This document shows positions 35,920 through 44,943 of a stretch of DNA of 64,000 nt, piece by piece. The notes beneath the pieces were generated by a model. It did no database searches. It was not told the origin of the DNA and worked only from the letters and a program-made list of their open reading frames with translations. A program made the translations under genes and the position numbers. Source of the DNA: Amycolatopsis thermophila (lineage in GTDB: Bacteria; Actinomycetota; Actinomycetes; Mycobacteriales; Pseudonocardiaceae); assembly GCF_030814215.1 (NCBI RefSeq), contig NZ_JAUSUT010000001.1, positions 5,518,001 to 5,582,000 of the forward strand, read 5' to 3'. Every line of letters starts with the position of its first letter. Within the stretch, counting starts at the first letter, position 1.

Positions 35920-36762
35920 CGGTCGTAACGCGGGTCAGACCGGAGCACCGGGCGGCACGTGCTCATCCTCACCGTCGAACCGGGTGGCGATTCCTCGCCA
36001 GTGTTTGAGCTGGTTGAAGCCGCGTTCGATGACGTTGCGGCCGCGGTAGTCGATCTCGTCGAAGGCGGGTGGCCGGCCTGGTCGGCCGGTTCGGGGATGA
36101 CCGCCCGAATCCCGCGGCTGCGGAGGTGTGTGCGGATGGCGCGGGAGGAGTAGGCCTTGTCGCCGCGGACCCGGTCGGGTCGGGTCCGTGCTCGCCCGCC
36201 GCCCAGGCGGGGCACCCGCAGGTGGGCCATCAACGGCTCGAACATCGGCGAGTCCCCGGCCTGGCCCGGTGTCAGCAGCGTGACCAGTCCACGCCCGTTC
36301 CCGTCGACCACACGGTGGATCTTGGTAGTCCAGCCGCCGCGCGAGCGGCCAATGGCGTGATCAGGCGGCTCGATCCCGGGTTTCGTGTAGTTCGGTCCAG
36401 CCCCCTGTGTGGCGGGTGATGTTCGTGGCGTGCTGATGCGCCTGCGCGATGCTGGAATCCACCGAGACCGACCAGTCGATCAGCCCCGCCGCGTCCGCGA
36501 AGGCCTGCAGGCGCTGCAGCACCACCTCCCAAGTGCCTTCCCGGGCCATCCGGCGGTGCCAGGTCCAGATGGTTTGCCAGGGCCCGGACACCGCCGGCAC
36601 GTCCCGCCGCGCGATCCCGCACCGATACCGGTAGATGATCCCCTCCACCATCGCCCGCGCATCCGAAAACGGCCGCCCCGGCCTGCCCGTGCGCGCCGGC
36701 AACAAGTCCTCGATCAACGCCCACTGCTCATCCGAGAGCAACTCACACCGTGACACAACCAT
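35920..36762 (-). mobile_element. IS5-type (IS427-like) insertion sequence, transposase broken
   Basis: The N-terminal part (LLSDEQWALIEDLLP, GRPFSDARAMVEGIIYRYRCG) runs to a stop at 36361. The catalytic part resumes in another frame (RSRGGWTTKIHRVVDGNGRGLV, then DKAYSSRAIR), and the C-terminal part (FDEIDYRGRNVIERGFNQLKHWRGIATR) is in a third. The first break could be the usual orfA/orfB frameshift of this group; the second looks like damage. A copy of the first 190 bp with about 90 percent identity is at 62460-62655. No exact ends were found. Confidence 0.8.
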
Positions 36763-37110
36763 CTTGCGCAGGTCGTACTCGGCCGGCAGCGGGTTGGTCA
36801 CCAGTTCGGCGGGATAGCGTGCGGCCATGATCCGCATGGCGGTGTTGACCACGTGCGCCGCCAGCGAGGGGCCGGAGCATCAGGGTCTGGACCATCGTGT
36901 GCAGCTCGGTCAGCGAAGCGACATCCTCGTCGATGCTGACGGGGGTGCTGATGTCGAGGTCCAGGCGTTCCATCGCGTGCGCGATGTTGTCCAGCACCTG
37001 GCCGGGGTCGATCAGGATTTTCCCGCCGTCACTGATGCTGGCCCTGGGGTGCCGGTCGACGAACTCGGTGGCAGCCTCGAAGTCGCTGTGCTCTTGGTTC
37101 GTACAGTGCC
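36763..37110 (-). pseudogene. Fragment of an unrecognised gene interrupted by the IS5 element
   Basis: A protein-like stretch runs into the insertion. It reads EFVDRHPRASISDGGKILID, then an aliphatic helix (VLDNIAHAMERLDLDISTP) and LHTMVQTLMLRP, a frame change near 36880, then VVNTAMRIMAARYPAELV up to the transposase start. I do not recognise it. Its C-terminal part is missing beyond the IS. Confidence 0.4.
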
Positions 37111-37172
37111 CTTCCTGATCGACAGGGGCCTGGTCGCGTACGACCCTCGCGGCGTGTGCAGCCTCCTGCTGG

Positions 37173-37541
37173 TCACTGCTGCGGGTTGCTGGTGCGGCGG
37201 ATCGTGCCTTCTGCGGGCCGGTCGGGGTGTTCGGCGGGTAGCCAGCGCAGCCGCTCGGTGTGTCGGGCTTGGAGCGGGTCCGGTGGGAGGAAGCCGGCCG
37301 GGAACGGTACGCCGGGGTGGTCGTCGGTGATGACGGCCCGGAACAGCCGGCGGCCTGGGAACTCCGTGGAGGGCTCGGTGAACCCGACGACGCTGTCACC
37401 CAGGCGCACGGTGACCTCTCCTGTGGCTTGGCGGTCGGCCGGAGTGCCAAGACTGACGGTCAGCCCCAGGAGCAGCCAGTTCGCCGCAGAGGAACCGAAC
37501 AGGTTGGCCAGCTCGTCGGCGCGGAGGGTCGTGTCGGTCAT
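37173..37541 (-). CDS. Conserved-looking hypothetical protein
   Basis: A 122-residue soluble protein with a plausible fold (ELANLFGSSAANWLLLGLTVSLG at the N-terminus, then beta-rich sequence GEVTVRLGDSVVGFTEP and RRLFRAVITDDHPGVPF). No family recognised. It diverges from the ECF sigma gene across 76 bp. Confidence 0.5.
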   Translation of the reverse strand: MTDTTLRADELANLFGSSAANWLLLGLTVSLGTPADRQATGEVTVRLGDSVVGFTEPSTEFPGRRLFRAVITDDHPGVPFPAGFLPPDPLQARHTERLRWLPAEHPDRPAEGTIRRTSNPQQ

Positions 37542-37617
37542 AACGCGCAGCTTGCCTCGTGGCACCGACACAAACGGTTTGGTGTCTGGCCTGCGGTACG
37601 GATGGGAGACTGATGCC

Positions 37618-38592
37618 GTGGTGGTACGCGGCGAGCCTGATTCCCTGGCGACGAGCCTGGAGCGGTTGCGGGGATCCCTGACCGGTTACTGCTACCGCAT
37701 CCTCGGGTCCGCCAGCGACGTGGAGGACGCCGTGCAGGAGACGATGCTGCGGGCGCTGCGGGCGATCGACAGCTATGACCCGGATCGCGCCGGGTTCTCG
37801 ACCTGGGTGCACCGGATCGCCACAAATGTTTGCCTGGACATGCTGCGCGGCGCGCAGCGCCGAGCGTTGCCCTGGGACATGGGGCCGGCCGCATCCGGCC
37901 CGGACATTGGTATCCCGCTCCCGCCAACGCGGTGGGTCGAGCCGTTGGCGGACTCTCGCCTCGCGGACACCGTTGACCCGGCCACCCTCGCGGTCCGGCA
38001 TGAGACGCTGCGCCTGGCCTTCATTGCAGCGCTGCAGTGGTTGCCGCCGCGCCAGCGTGCGGTGTTGGTGTTGCGGGATGTCCTCGGGTTCGCCGCCACG
38101 GAAGCCGCCGAGGTCATGGAGATGTCGGTGGCCGCGGTGAACAGTGCGCTGCAGCGGGCCAGGGCCATGCTGGCGGAGCATCGGCCGCGCCCGGCCGACC
38201 CACCGGACCTGGACGGCAGGACTCATCGTGACCTGCTCGAGCGGTACGTACACGCTTTTCAGGCGCACGACGTGCCCACGCTGCTCGAGGTGCTGGCCGA
38301 CGATGTCCGGTCCGGCATGCCGCCGTTCGCGTGGTGGCTGGACGGGCCGGCCCGAATCGGCGCCGCGATGACCGGGACGGACGCCTGTGCCGAGGACCGT
38401 CTCGTCCCGGGTGAGCAGGTCAACGGGTGTTGGACGCTCGGCCAGTACCGGCCGGACCCGAACGGCACGCTGGTGCCGTTCGCGCTGTTGGTGATCGAGT
38501 TCCGAGGCGGGCGGATCAGCGAGATCGTGACGTTCCTGGGCTGCGGTGACCGCTTCGCGGAGTTCGGTCTGCCGGAGATACTCGAAACCTGA
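37618..38592 (+). CDS. ECF sigma factor with SnoaL-like C-terminal domain
   Basis: A 324-residue sigma factor of the group with a fused extra domain. Region 2 is DVEDAVQETMLRALRAI with FSTWVHRIATNVCLDMLR, and region 4 is WLPPRQRAVLVLRDVLGF with VAAVNSALQRARAML. Residues about 205-324 form a SnoaL/NTF2-like domain (LLERYVHAFQAHDVPTLLEVLADDVR, PFALLVIEFRGGRISEI), which in such sigmas controls activity in place of a separate anti-sigma factor. The GTG start has GGGAG 10 bp before it. Confidence 0.88.
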   Translation: MVVRGEPDSLATSLERLRGSLTGYCYRILGSASDVEDAVQETMLRALRAIDSYDPDRAGFSTWVHRIATNVCLDMLRGAQRRALPWDMGPAASGPDIGIPLPPTRWVEPLADSRLADTVDPATLAVRHETLRLAFIAALQWLPPRQRAVLVLRDVLGFAATEAAEVMEMSVAAVNSALQRARAMLAEHRPRPADPPDLDGRTHRDLLERYVHAFQAHDVPTLLEVLADDVRSGMPPFAWWLDGPARIGAAMTGTDACAEDRLVPGEQVNGCWTLGQYRPDPNGTLVPFALLVIEFRGGRISEIVTFLGCGDRFAEFGLPEILET

Positions 38593-38670
38593 TCCCCGGG
38601 GACCGATGAGTCCGACTGCTGCCGGTCGTACAAGAGGCGACACATCGGCTACCACCGGAGGCTTTCGTTC

Positions 38671-39270
38671 ATGTCACCGTCCCAGACAGACCTCACGCCG
38701 CACGTCCGCGCCGAGCGGGAGCGACTGGCCGGTCTCCTTGCTGGCCTCCAGGACGACGAGTGGGATAGTCCGTCCCTGTGCCGGGGCTGGCGGGTACGTG
38801 AGGTCGTCGCGCACATCACCATGCCGTTCCGTACGAGCCTGCCCAGGGTGGTGGTGGGGCTGGCCGCGGCCGGCTTCTCGTTCAACCGGTACGCCGACCG
38901 GGCGGCCCGTACCGACGCTGCCCGGATGTCCGGGGCCGAACTACTGGCCGTCCTGCGGGCCAACATCGCCAGCCCCTGGCAGCCGCCGGGCGGGGGCCCC
39001 GCCGGCGCGCTGAGCCACGACACCATCCACGGCTTGGACATCACCGAGCCGTTGGGTCTGCCATCGCCGCCGGTCGAGCGAATCGCTCTGGTCCTGGCGA
39101 ACGCCACACCGCGCAGCCTCTCCTACTTCGGAGTCGACCTGGCGGGCATCCAGCTGCGGGGCACCGACGCCGATGTCCGGATCGGTGACGGACAACCGGT
39201 CGAGATGCCGGTCAAGGACATCCTGCTGACCATCACCGGGCGACGCCCGCTGTTGGCCCGAACGAAGTGA
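38671..39270 (+). CDS. Mycothiol-dependent maleylpyruvate isomerase-family (DinB-fold) protein
   Basis: A 199-residue four-helix DinB-like protein. VREVVAHITMPF and SHDTIHGLDI carry the His residues that bind the catalytic metal in this family, and LCRGWRVREVVAH is the typical N-terminal signature. Members use mycothiol in thiol transfer or isomerisation reactions. It lies 79 bp after the sigma factor and 13 bp before the next gene. Confidence 0.8.
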   Translation: MSPSQTDLTPHVRAERERLAGLLAGLQDDEWDSPSLCRGWRVREVVAHITMPFRTSLPRVVVGLAAAGFSFNRYADRAARTDAARMSGAELLAVLRANIASPWQPPGGGPAGALSHDTIHGLDITEPLGLPSPPVERIALVLANATPRSLSYFGVDLAGIQLRGTDADVRIGDGQPVEMPVKDILLTITGRRPLLARTK

Positions 39271-39282
39271 GAGGATCACCTC

Positions 39283-39801
39283 GTGACGACGCTCACCCAG
39301 CTTCGCAAGGCTGCCCTTTCCTATCCCGAGACCGCCGAGCAGGTCAGCGGCCCAGGAATCATTGCATTCACGGTGCGCGACAGGCGATTCGCCTCGGTGA
39401 ACAAGGACCGCCTGGTGGAACTGCGGCTCGCCACGCCGGATGTTGAGAAGGTCCTCGTCGCGCATCCGACCGCGCAGCGGCTGGTCCGCGGTGCGACACC
39501 AATCGGCGTACGTGTCCCGATCGGGGACATCAACGGTCAACAGCTCAACCATTGGGTGCGTCGCGCCTGGCTGTCGCGGGCGCCGAAGCAGCTGGCCGCG
39601 CAAGTAGCCGCAGGGGACACCGCAGCATCCGGTGCGGTCGGCGACCTACCCAAGGCCATCGGAGGCCCCGCCACCAGGGCCCTCACCGGCGCCGGCATCA
39701 CCACACTCGCCCAGGTGGCCGCCCTGACCGACGCAGACCTCCTAGCGATGCACGGAGTCGGTCCACGAGCCGTTCGTATCCTCCGCGAGACGCTCACCTG
39801 A
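39283..39801 (+). CDS. YjbR/MmcQ-like protein with C-terminal helix-hairpin-helix
   Basis: A 172-residue protein. The first 110 residues match the MmcQ/YjbR fold (AALSYPETAEQVSGPGIIAFTV, LVELRLATPDVEKVL). The remainder (LPKAIGGPATRALTGAGITTLAQVAALTDADLLAMHGVGPRAVRIL) is a helix-hairpin-helix of the RNA polymerase alpha/PHP type. The combination suggests nucleic-acid binding. It is likely co-transcribed with the preceding gene. Confidence 0.75.
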   Translation: MTTLTQLRKAALSYPETAEQVSGPGIIAFTVRDRRFASVNKDRLVELRLATPDVEKVLVAHPTAQRLVRGATPIGVRVPIGDINGQQLNHWVRRAWLSRAPKQLAAQVAAGDTAASGAVGDLPKAIGGPATRALTGAGITTLAQVAALTDADLLAMHGVGPRAVRILRETLT

Positions 39802-39803
39802 AA

Positions 39804-40340
39804 CCGCCTTGACGTCTGCCATCGCGGACGAGATCGGCACCGGCTGTCTGAGGTCTGTGCGCCGCCAAGGTTGCGGTAGAGGGGTGGGACCGGAATATGC
39901 CAGAAACCTGCCGCGGGCTTCCGTAGCTGCCGGCCAGCGCGGTGGGACGAGGTCGGCTGGTAGCCAGTACAGGCCGAGTCGTCCCGGTCCGGGGATCGGC
40001 TGGTCGAAGAGGGCCGGGTCGGCAAGCATCCAGTGGTAGGTGCCGAGTTCGTGCTGGCCCAGGGTGCGCAGCAGCCGGCGGCGGGGTGGACGTCGACCAG
40101 GCGGACGGTGCTGAGGTAGCCACCGGGGCACGCCTTCAGGTCGTCGAAGCCGGTGATGCCGAGGCCGGGGGCCAGCGCGGCCCGGCCGCCGCCCACACCT
40201 GCACGGCGTGCACGACGATTTTCGGTGCCCAGCACCCCAGAGGGTGGTTGCCAGGTGCGGTTCTCCACGGTCTTGCCCGCGAAGATGAGGTTGGCCCACG
40301 GCCGGCGCACCGACAGGGCGCGGCGCTGCCCTGCGAGTAT
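39804..40340 (-). pseudogene. ASCH-domain protein, frameshifted
   Basis: The N-terminus RRPWANLIFAGKTVENRTWQ is the ASCH signature. GLGITGFDDLKACPGGYLSTVRLVDVH follows in the same frame after a short disturbed region. From about 40070 the homology moves to another frame (TYHWMLADPALFDQPIPGPG, then GLYWLPADLVP). At least two indels. The stop is near 39804, facing the YjbR-like gene. Confidence 0.65.
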
Positions 40341-40681
40341 CCGCCCCCGCGGTCTCGGCGGTGCGTCGTTCGGCGGCGCGCCCGGAGCGCTTCCGCGCGG
40401 CCCGTTGGTCGCTGGGTATCGAGGCGCTGCCGTCGGGCACGTAGCTGGGCATCGTCGTCCTCACGCCGAGCCGGTCAGTGCGCGAGCTCGGGGTGGTCGA
40501 GCAGGTAGGGGGTCGGCCAAGATAGGCGAAATTCCGGCAACGAGTTGATCAGGAGCTCGCCGCGGCGCGGCAGCTGGACGCCGGGAGTTGAGCACCAATC
40601 TGAGCAGCACGAAGAGTGATTCAGGTCGAATACCTCGGACCAGCAGGTAGTCCCCTCACGCTGGGACTCTTACCAGCGCAG
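40341..40681. other. No gene seen
   Basis: A basic open stretch on the minus strand (from 40464) has no recognisable domain and runs into the ASCH wreck. Nothing else looks coding. Confidence 0.35.
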
Positions 40682-41128
40682 TCAGCCGAGCCAGCGACCA
40701 TCGCGCATGAGGTCGCGCCCCCGCAGCTCGTTCTCCTCACGCCAGGCCTGGATGCGCCACGGCCGGATCAGGAAGTACTGGTAGGGCTTGGCGAGCTGAC
40801 GCGGGTCGAAACCAGTCCTGGTCGCGAACGCATCGCCCGTCTCAGGGCCGACGTCCACCGGCTCGGCGGTGCCGTCGACGATGACGACGTCGCGGGTCGG
40901 TCCGAGGCTGAGTCGCACTCGGCCATCCGCCATCAGGTTGCGGCTGGTGACCGAGGTTCGCGGTGTCGAGATGAGGAATGCGGTGCCGTCCCAGAGGTAC
41001 GAGAGGGGGACGAGGTGGGCGCCGCCCTGGGAGCTCGACGTCGCGACCCAGACATCGACATCGTTCTCGAGTTTCGCGCGAGTGTCCCGCAGTCTCTCGT
41101 CAAGTCCACGCGGCGGCGCGCCCGTCAT
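40682..41128 (-). CDS. Pyridoxamine 5-prime-phosphate oxidase-fold (PPOX) protein
   Basis: A 148-residue split-barrel flavin/F420-binding protein: WVATSSSQGGAHLVPLSYLW at the N-terminus, TSVTSRNLMADGRVRLSLG in the centre, DAFATRTGFDPRQ and YFLIRPWRIQAWREENEL at the end, as in F420-dependent TIGR03667/PPOX proteins. GGGAGGAAG lies 5 bp before the ATG. It is the last of three genes in a probable operon behind the TetR gene. Confidence 0.8.
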   Translation of the reverse strand: MTGAPPRGLDERLRDTRAKLENDVDVWVATSSSQGGAHLVPLSYLWDGTAFLISTPRTSVTSRNLMADGRVRLSLGPTRDVVIVDGTAEPVDVGPETGDAFATRTGFDPRQLAKPYQYFLIRPWRIQAWREENELRGRDLMRDGRWLG

Positions 41129-41159
41129 GCTTCCTCCCGTTACTTCGCGTAGAGATACA

Positions 41160-41795
41160 TCAGGATGTGAGTACCGACGATGCGGCCTGCCAGGCGAACC
41201 CGTCCGGGTCGACGAAAGACCCGGCATCGCCGCCGATCGTGAGTCGGTGCGATCCGGTGCCGTCGGGAGAGACGCCGGCGTCCTTGGCAAGGGCGCGGCG
41301 CCGGTAAAGCGCCAGCTTCACGGGACTGGTCTCAGCGGCGAACTCGACGTACACGCGGCCGAAGGTCTTCGCCACGGCAAGTCCGTGGTCGACGTAGAAC
41401 CGCTTGCTTGTGGCCACGTCCGCGACTCCCAGCAGGAGCACGATCTCGTCGATCTGCCGGGTGGCCGGGCCGGTGTTCTTCTTCGCCGAGGTCGCGATCT
41501 TCCAGATCGCCCCGTCCGGTGCCTGCACGACGCCGCCGTAGCCCCAGAGCGACTTCGCGACCGGCTTCAGCGGCGTGGCGCCGGCGTCGAGGGCGGTGCC
41601 GATGAGGCTGTCGACGGTGGACGGCTGGGACACCGTGAGCGCCAGCATGAACCCGCGGAAGCCGGTTGTGGGTGCTTCCGAGGCCCGCAGGTGGATCTGT
41701 GTGTCCAAACCGAAAGCATCGGCGTAGAAGCGTTGGGCGACCGTGGGATCGGCCACGTCGAGGGTAACGGATTCGATGGATGTCATGGCGATCAC
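41160..41795 (-). CDS. Glyoxalase/VOC-family protein, two-module
   Basis: A 211-residue protein with two VOC modules (IESVTLDVADPTVAQRFYADAFGLD and DEIVLLLGVADVATSKRFYVDHGLA). It resembles glyoxalase/bleomycin-resistance proteins, but the metal ligands are not obvious. The GTG start overlaps the stop of the upstream gene (GTGA); an ATG three codons later (41786) is the alternative. Confidence 0.8.
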   Translation of the reverse strand: MIAMTSIESVTLDVADPTVAQRFYADAFGLDTQIHLRASEAPTTGFRGFMLALTVSQPSTVDSLIGTALDAGATPLKPVAKSLWGYGGVVQAPDGAIWKIATSAKKNTGPATRQIDEIVLLLGVADVATSKRFYVDHGLAVAKTFGRVYVEFAAETSPVKLALYRRRALAKDAGVSPDGTGSHRLTIGGDAGSFVDPDGFAWQAASSVLTS

Positions 41796-42289
41796 GCCGA
41801 TTCCGGCGCGGCTACCGGCGCTTCTCGATTCCCGATCGGTGTCACCGCCTGCTTCACCAGCGCACCGATCCGCGCCTCCACTTCAGCCGTGACTTCGGTC
41901 AAGGCGAAGCCTGCCGCCCACATCGGGCCGTCGTCCAGGTTGGCCAGGTCGCTGAATCCGAGCGTCGCGTAGCGGGCCTTGAACTTCTCCGCGCTCTGGA
42001 AGAAGCACACCACCTTGCCGTCCAGCGCGTAGGCGGGCATCCCGTACCACAGCTTCGGCTCCAGGGTCGGAGCGTTGGCCTTCACCACAGCATGGACGCG
42101 CTCGGCCATGATCCGGTCCGACGGCTGCATCTCGGCGATCTTCGCGAGGACGTCCTGCTCCGCCCGTGCCGCCTTGTGCGCACGCGAACCGCTTCGCCCC
42201 GCCGCCTTCAGTTCCGCGGCATGGTCCTTCATCGCGGCGCGCTCTTCGGCGGTGAAGCCCTCGTGCGCCCTGCTTCTACTGCTGCCCAC
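41792..42289 (-). CDS. DUF1801/YdhG-like protein
   Basis: A 165-residue protein with an Ala/Arg-rich helical N-terminus (GFTAEERAAMKDHAAELKA) and a C-terminal DUF1801 domain (KLWYGMPAYALDGKVVCFFQSAEKFKARYATLGF), a small fold found in iron-chaperone-like and stress proteins. First gene of a three-gene operon divergent from TetR. Confidence 0.78.
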   Translation of the reverse strand: MGSSRSRAHEGFTAEERAAMKDHAAELKAAGRSGSRAHKAARAEQDVLAKIAEMQPSDRIMAERVHAVVKANAPTLEPKLWYGMPAYALDGKVVCFFQSAEKFKARYATLGFSDLANLDDGPMWAAGFALTEVTAEVEARIGALVKQAVTPIGNREAPVAAPESA

Positions 42290-42325
42290 AGCAGCTTCCT
42301 TTCGACGATCTCAACATCGGCACAC

Positions 42326-42346
42326 ATCGGCACGCACCGTGCCGAT
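42326..42346. promoter_or_regulatory. TetR operator 1
   Basis: ATCGGCACG and CGTGCCGAT are perfect 9-bp arms around CAC. Lies 37-57 bp before the DUF1801 gene start. Confidence 0.8.
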
Positions 42347-42384
42347 GCGACCAGATCATGCATTCAACGCCCACCACTTGTCAA

Positions 42385-42401
42385 CGGCACGCTACGTGCC
42401 G
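42385..42401. promoter_or_regulatory. TetR operator 2
   Basis: CGGCACG and CGTGCCG are perfect 7-bp arms around CTA, the same core as operator 1. It ends 13 bp before the TetR start, so the regulator likely represses itself. Confidence 0.8.
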
Positions 42402-42414
42402 ATAGGATGACGGT

Positions 42415-43005
42415 ATGCCCCACCGGCCCGGCACACCGCGACGCAGAGGCGCCGCACGCACCGCGGAACTGCTTCAGGTGACCCTCGAACTGGCTGCGGA
42501 GGTCGGCTACGCGGGCCTGAACATCGAGGCGGTCGCCCGCCGTGCCGGAGTCGGCAAACACACGATCTACCGACGCTGGCCATCCAAACCAGCACTCCTG
42601 CTGGACGCGCTCAGTCGCGTGTGGATCACAGACCTGGACTACGACGACACCGGCGATGTCCGAGCGGACCTACGCGAGCAGTTCCTGCGCTCCGCCCCCG
42701 CGCTCGCCAACCCACCGATCGGCCCCGTCTACCGGGGGTTGATCGCTGAGGCGCAAACCGATCCCGCACTGCGAGCGACCCTGCACGAACGATTCCTGCT
42801 CACCGTGGAGAGACGCACCCTCGACAGGATCACCCGCGCGCAGCACGCCGGCGAACTGGTCGCAGGCGTCGATCTCGAGTTCGCAGCCGAAGTGCTGTGC
42901 GGCACGTTGTACTACCGCCATCTGCTGTCGACCCGTCCCATCGACGAGGGCACCGTCGACGCCCTACTGGACATGTTCATGGCCGCCTACGGCACCACCC
43001 GGTGA
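42415..43005 (+). CDS. TetR-family repressor
   Basis: A 196-residue regulator with the TetR HTH at about residues 20-65 (NIEAVARRAGVGKHTIYRRWPSKPALLLDAL) and a TetR_C-type helical ligand domain. Two operators with the same core lie between it and the divergent DUF1801/VOC/PPOX operon, which it probably represses. Its stop overlaps a downstream GTG by 4 bp. Confidence 0.88.
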   Translation: MPHRPGTPRRRGAARTAELLQVTLELAAEVGYAGLNIEAVARRAGVGKHTIYRRWPSKPALLLDALSRVWITDLDYDDTGDVRADLREQFLRSAPALANPPIGPVYRGLIAEAQTDPALRATLHERFLLTVERRTLDRITRAQHAGELVAGVDLEFAAEVLCGTLYYRHLLSTRPIDEGTVDALLDMFMAAYGTTR

Positions 43006-43175
43006 ACATCCCAACCGCGGCCCGGCGCGAGATCCGCCGCGTGCACGAGCTGATCGTGCAGGGCTACCACGACGCCGGCTACTAGCCGGTGTTCGTCCCA
43101 CCGGACTCCGCCGCGGCCCGGCTGGACTCCATCTGCGCCGACCTGCGCCTGCCCAAACCGAGCAAGGGAGCGTGA
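43002..43175 (+). pseudogene. Small gene with in-frame TAG, coupled on both sides
   Basis: A GTG overlapping the TetR stop opens a frame of 27 codons (AARREIRRVHELIVQGYHDAGY) ending in TAG; the same frame continues at once as PVFVPPDSAAARLDSICADLRLPKPSKGA and stops at TGA overlapping the next start. The two halves read as one protein of about 57 residues, so a point nonsense mutation is likely. Family not recognised. Confidence 0.45.
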
Positions 43176-43690
43176 TGGTGTTGTCCCGCAAGGGGAAAGC
43201 AGGAACACCGGATCTGTTGCTGTCGCCGAACAGTGTGCTGGCCAACGCGCTGCTGCGCTCGATCGACCTGCTCCGACCGCGCGTGCTCGCGGCGCGGCCG
43301 TCGCGGATCGAGTTCGTGGTGGGCACCCAGATCAACGGCGCCCCGCACCTGGGCACGAACCTGGTGCAGACCGCGGCGTTCCTGCTCGCGAAGATCGCCC
43401 GCCGGGAGTTCTGCATCGACTGCTACTACCGGGCGTTCTTCGACTCGCTCGGAGGCGACCGGCACCGAGTACGTGGTCAAGACCTACACCGACCAGCAGG
43501 CCACGCCGGGGTTCCGGGCGGAGTTCCTGCGCACCCTGGAACGCATCGAGGACATCCGCTCGTGCATCGCCCCCTCCCACGGAGTGGTGAACATCCGGGT
43601 GCCGTGCCCGGAGTGCGGGTGGGCGGAGAAACGCGCCGACCGCACCAAGCTGGCCAACATCCAGAGGCCGGTTCAGCGCGACGCCGCCGG
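43172..43690 (+). pseudogene. Class I aminoacyl-tRNA-synthetase-like protein, damaged
   Basis: The N-terminal part reads IEFVVGTQINGAPHLGTNLVQTAA, a HIGH-type motif (PHLG) in a Rossmann-like context. A deletion seems to follow (EFCIDCYYRAFF). Near 43450 the homology shifts frame (GTEYVVKTYTDQQATPGFRAEF, then CPECGWAEKRADRTK, a zinc-ribbon start) and is cut at about 43690, where an unrelated gene begins on the other strand. I recall similar stand-alone synthetase-like proteins in actinomycetes but not their role. Confidence 0.5.
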
Positions 43691-43854
43691 CTCGCGACCA
43701 AGGCCCGCGTCAACAGTAGGGCTTCCTCGGTCTGGGCAACCAGGTGATCCAGCCGCGCCAGCGTCTCGACCAGGCCCGCGTCCCAGGTCCGGCGCAGCCG
43801 ATCCAATTCGACAGCTGGCCCCGTCTGGTCGTCGGCGTCCGGGACGTTGGTCAT
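43665..43854 (-). pseudogene. 3-prime-truncated small gene, helical protein
   Basis: From an ATG, about 62 codons read as a plausible helical protein (VELDRLRRTWDAGLVETLAR, then LVAQTEEALLLTRALVASRRRR). It starts 17 bp after the upstream gene stop on the same strand and is cut at the junction with the synthetase-like fragment. Function unknown. Confidence 0.4.
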
Positions 43855-43871
43855 GGCCGGCGAGCATACGG

Positions 43872-44134
43872 TCAAGCGGTCGGGCCGCCGGGAAACAAGG
43901 CGCGGGGTTCGAGGTCCAGCCGGGTGACCGGTACCGTGTCCGGCGGGTCGAGGTCGAGCACCAGATCGCCGAGCCGGCGGATGGCGTGGGTGATGTACGG
44001 GGTGATGGTGGCCAGGTCGTCGTGGTCGACAATGTTGCCCTCGGAGGCGAAGGCGTTGGGGGCGTCGGTGATGTCCAGCGCGGTGGAGTAGACCGCGCAG
44101 ATGGCCATCAGCTCGGTGAACTTGACCACTAGTT
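43872..44134 (-). pseudogene. C-terminal part of an IS-split gene
   Basis: About 85 codons (FTELMAICAVYSTALDITDA, then TITPYITHAIRRLGDLVLDL) end at a normal stop. Joined in frame to 46545-46745 after removing the insertion and one target duplicate, they complete a small helical protein whose family I do not recognise. The other half gives its N-terminus. Confidence 0.65.
44128..44134. repeat. Target-site duplication, left copy (ACTAGTT)
   Basis: The same seven bases occur at 46545-46551, at the other end of the insertion. Removing one copy plus the element restores the interrupted reading frame. Confidence 0.85.
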
Positions 44135-44188
44135 CTAAAACTGACGGAGGTTGTTGACAGTCTGGGCTCCTGATCTAGGAAGGAGCTC

Positions 44189-44943
44189 ATGGCTGAGCGA
44201 GTGTGGAGTGAGAAGGACCTGGTCAGGCGCGCGAACTGGCGCCTGGCCGTTCTTCGTCACGCGGAAGAGGTCTCGGGCAACGTCGCGGCCACCTGCCGGT
44301 ACTACGGCATCAGCCGCACAGTCGTCTACCGGTGGAAACGTCGCTTCGAGGACGAGGGCGTCGACAGTCTGAAAGACCGCTCGAGTGCCCCGCTGCACTG
44401 CCCGACCATCACCCACCCGCAGGTGGTCGAGAAGATCATTCATCTGCGGCAGCATTACCACTTTGGCCCGCTGAAGATCAGCATGTACCTGCGTCGCTAC
44501 CACGATCAGAAGATCAGCGCGTCCACGATCTACCGAATCCTCAAACGCCTGGGCATGAGCGGCTGCCCGCTTCCCAGCGCTACAAACGCCACCAGCAGCG
44601 GTGGAAGCGATACGAGAAGCAACGCCCCGGCCACCAGTTGCAGATCGACGTCAAGTTCGTCGAACCGATTACCAGCGTCGGCGGCCGGAAGAAGCGCTAC
44701 TACCAGTACACCGCGATCGACGACTGCACCCGGCTGCGGATCCAGAAGATCTACCCGCGGTCTGACCAGAAGACCGCGATCCAGTTCCTGGACTACGTGC
44801 TGTCCCGCCTGCCGTTCCAGGTGGAAAAGATCCAGACCGACAACGGCGCGGAGTTCCAGTCGGCATTTCACTGGCACCTGCTCGACCAGGGCATCGGCCA
44901 CGTCTACATCCGTCCCGCGACTCCGCGACTCAACGGCAAGGTC
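44189..44943 (+). pseudogene. IS481-family transposase, N-terminal and catalytic part (interrupted)
   Basis: Two helix-turn-helix segments (LVRRANWRLAVLRHAEEVSGN, then TCRYYGISRTVVYRWKRRFE) are followed by RLGMSG. Near 44556 the frame changes and the DDE core continues (GHQLQIDVKFVEPI, AIDDCTRLRIQKIYPR, IQTDNGAEFQS) to PRLNGKV, where the IS110 element is inserted. The remaining C-terminus is at 46325-46540. The frame change plus the insertion make it inactive. Confidence 0.85.
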
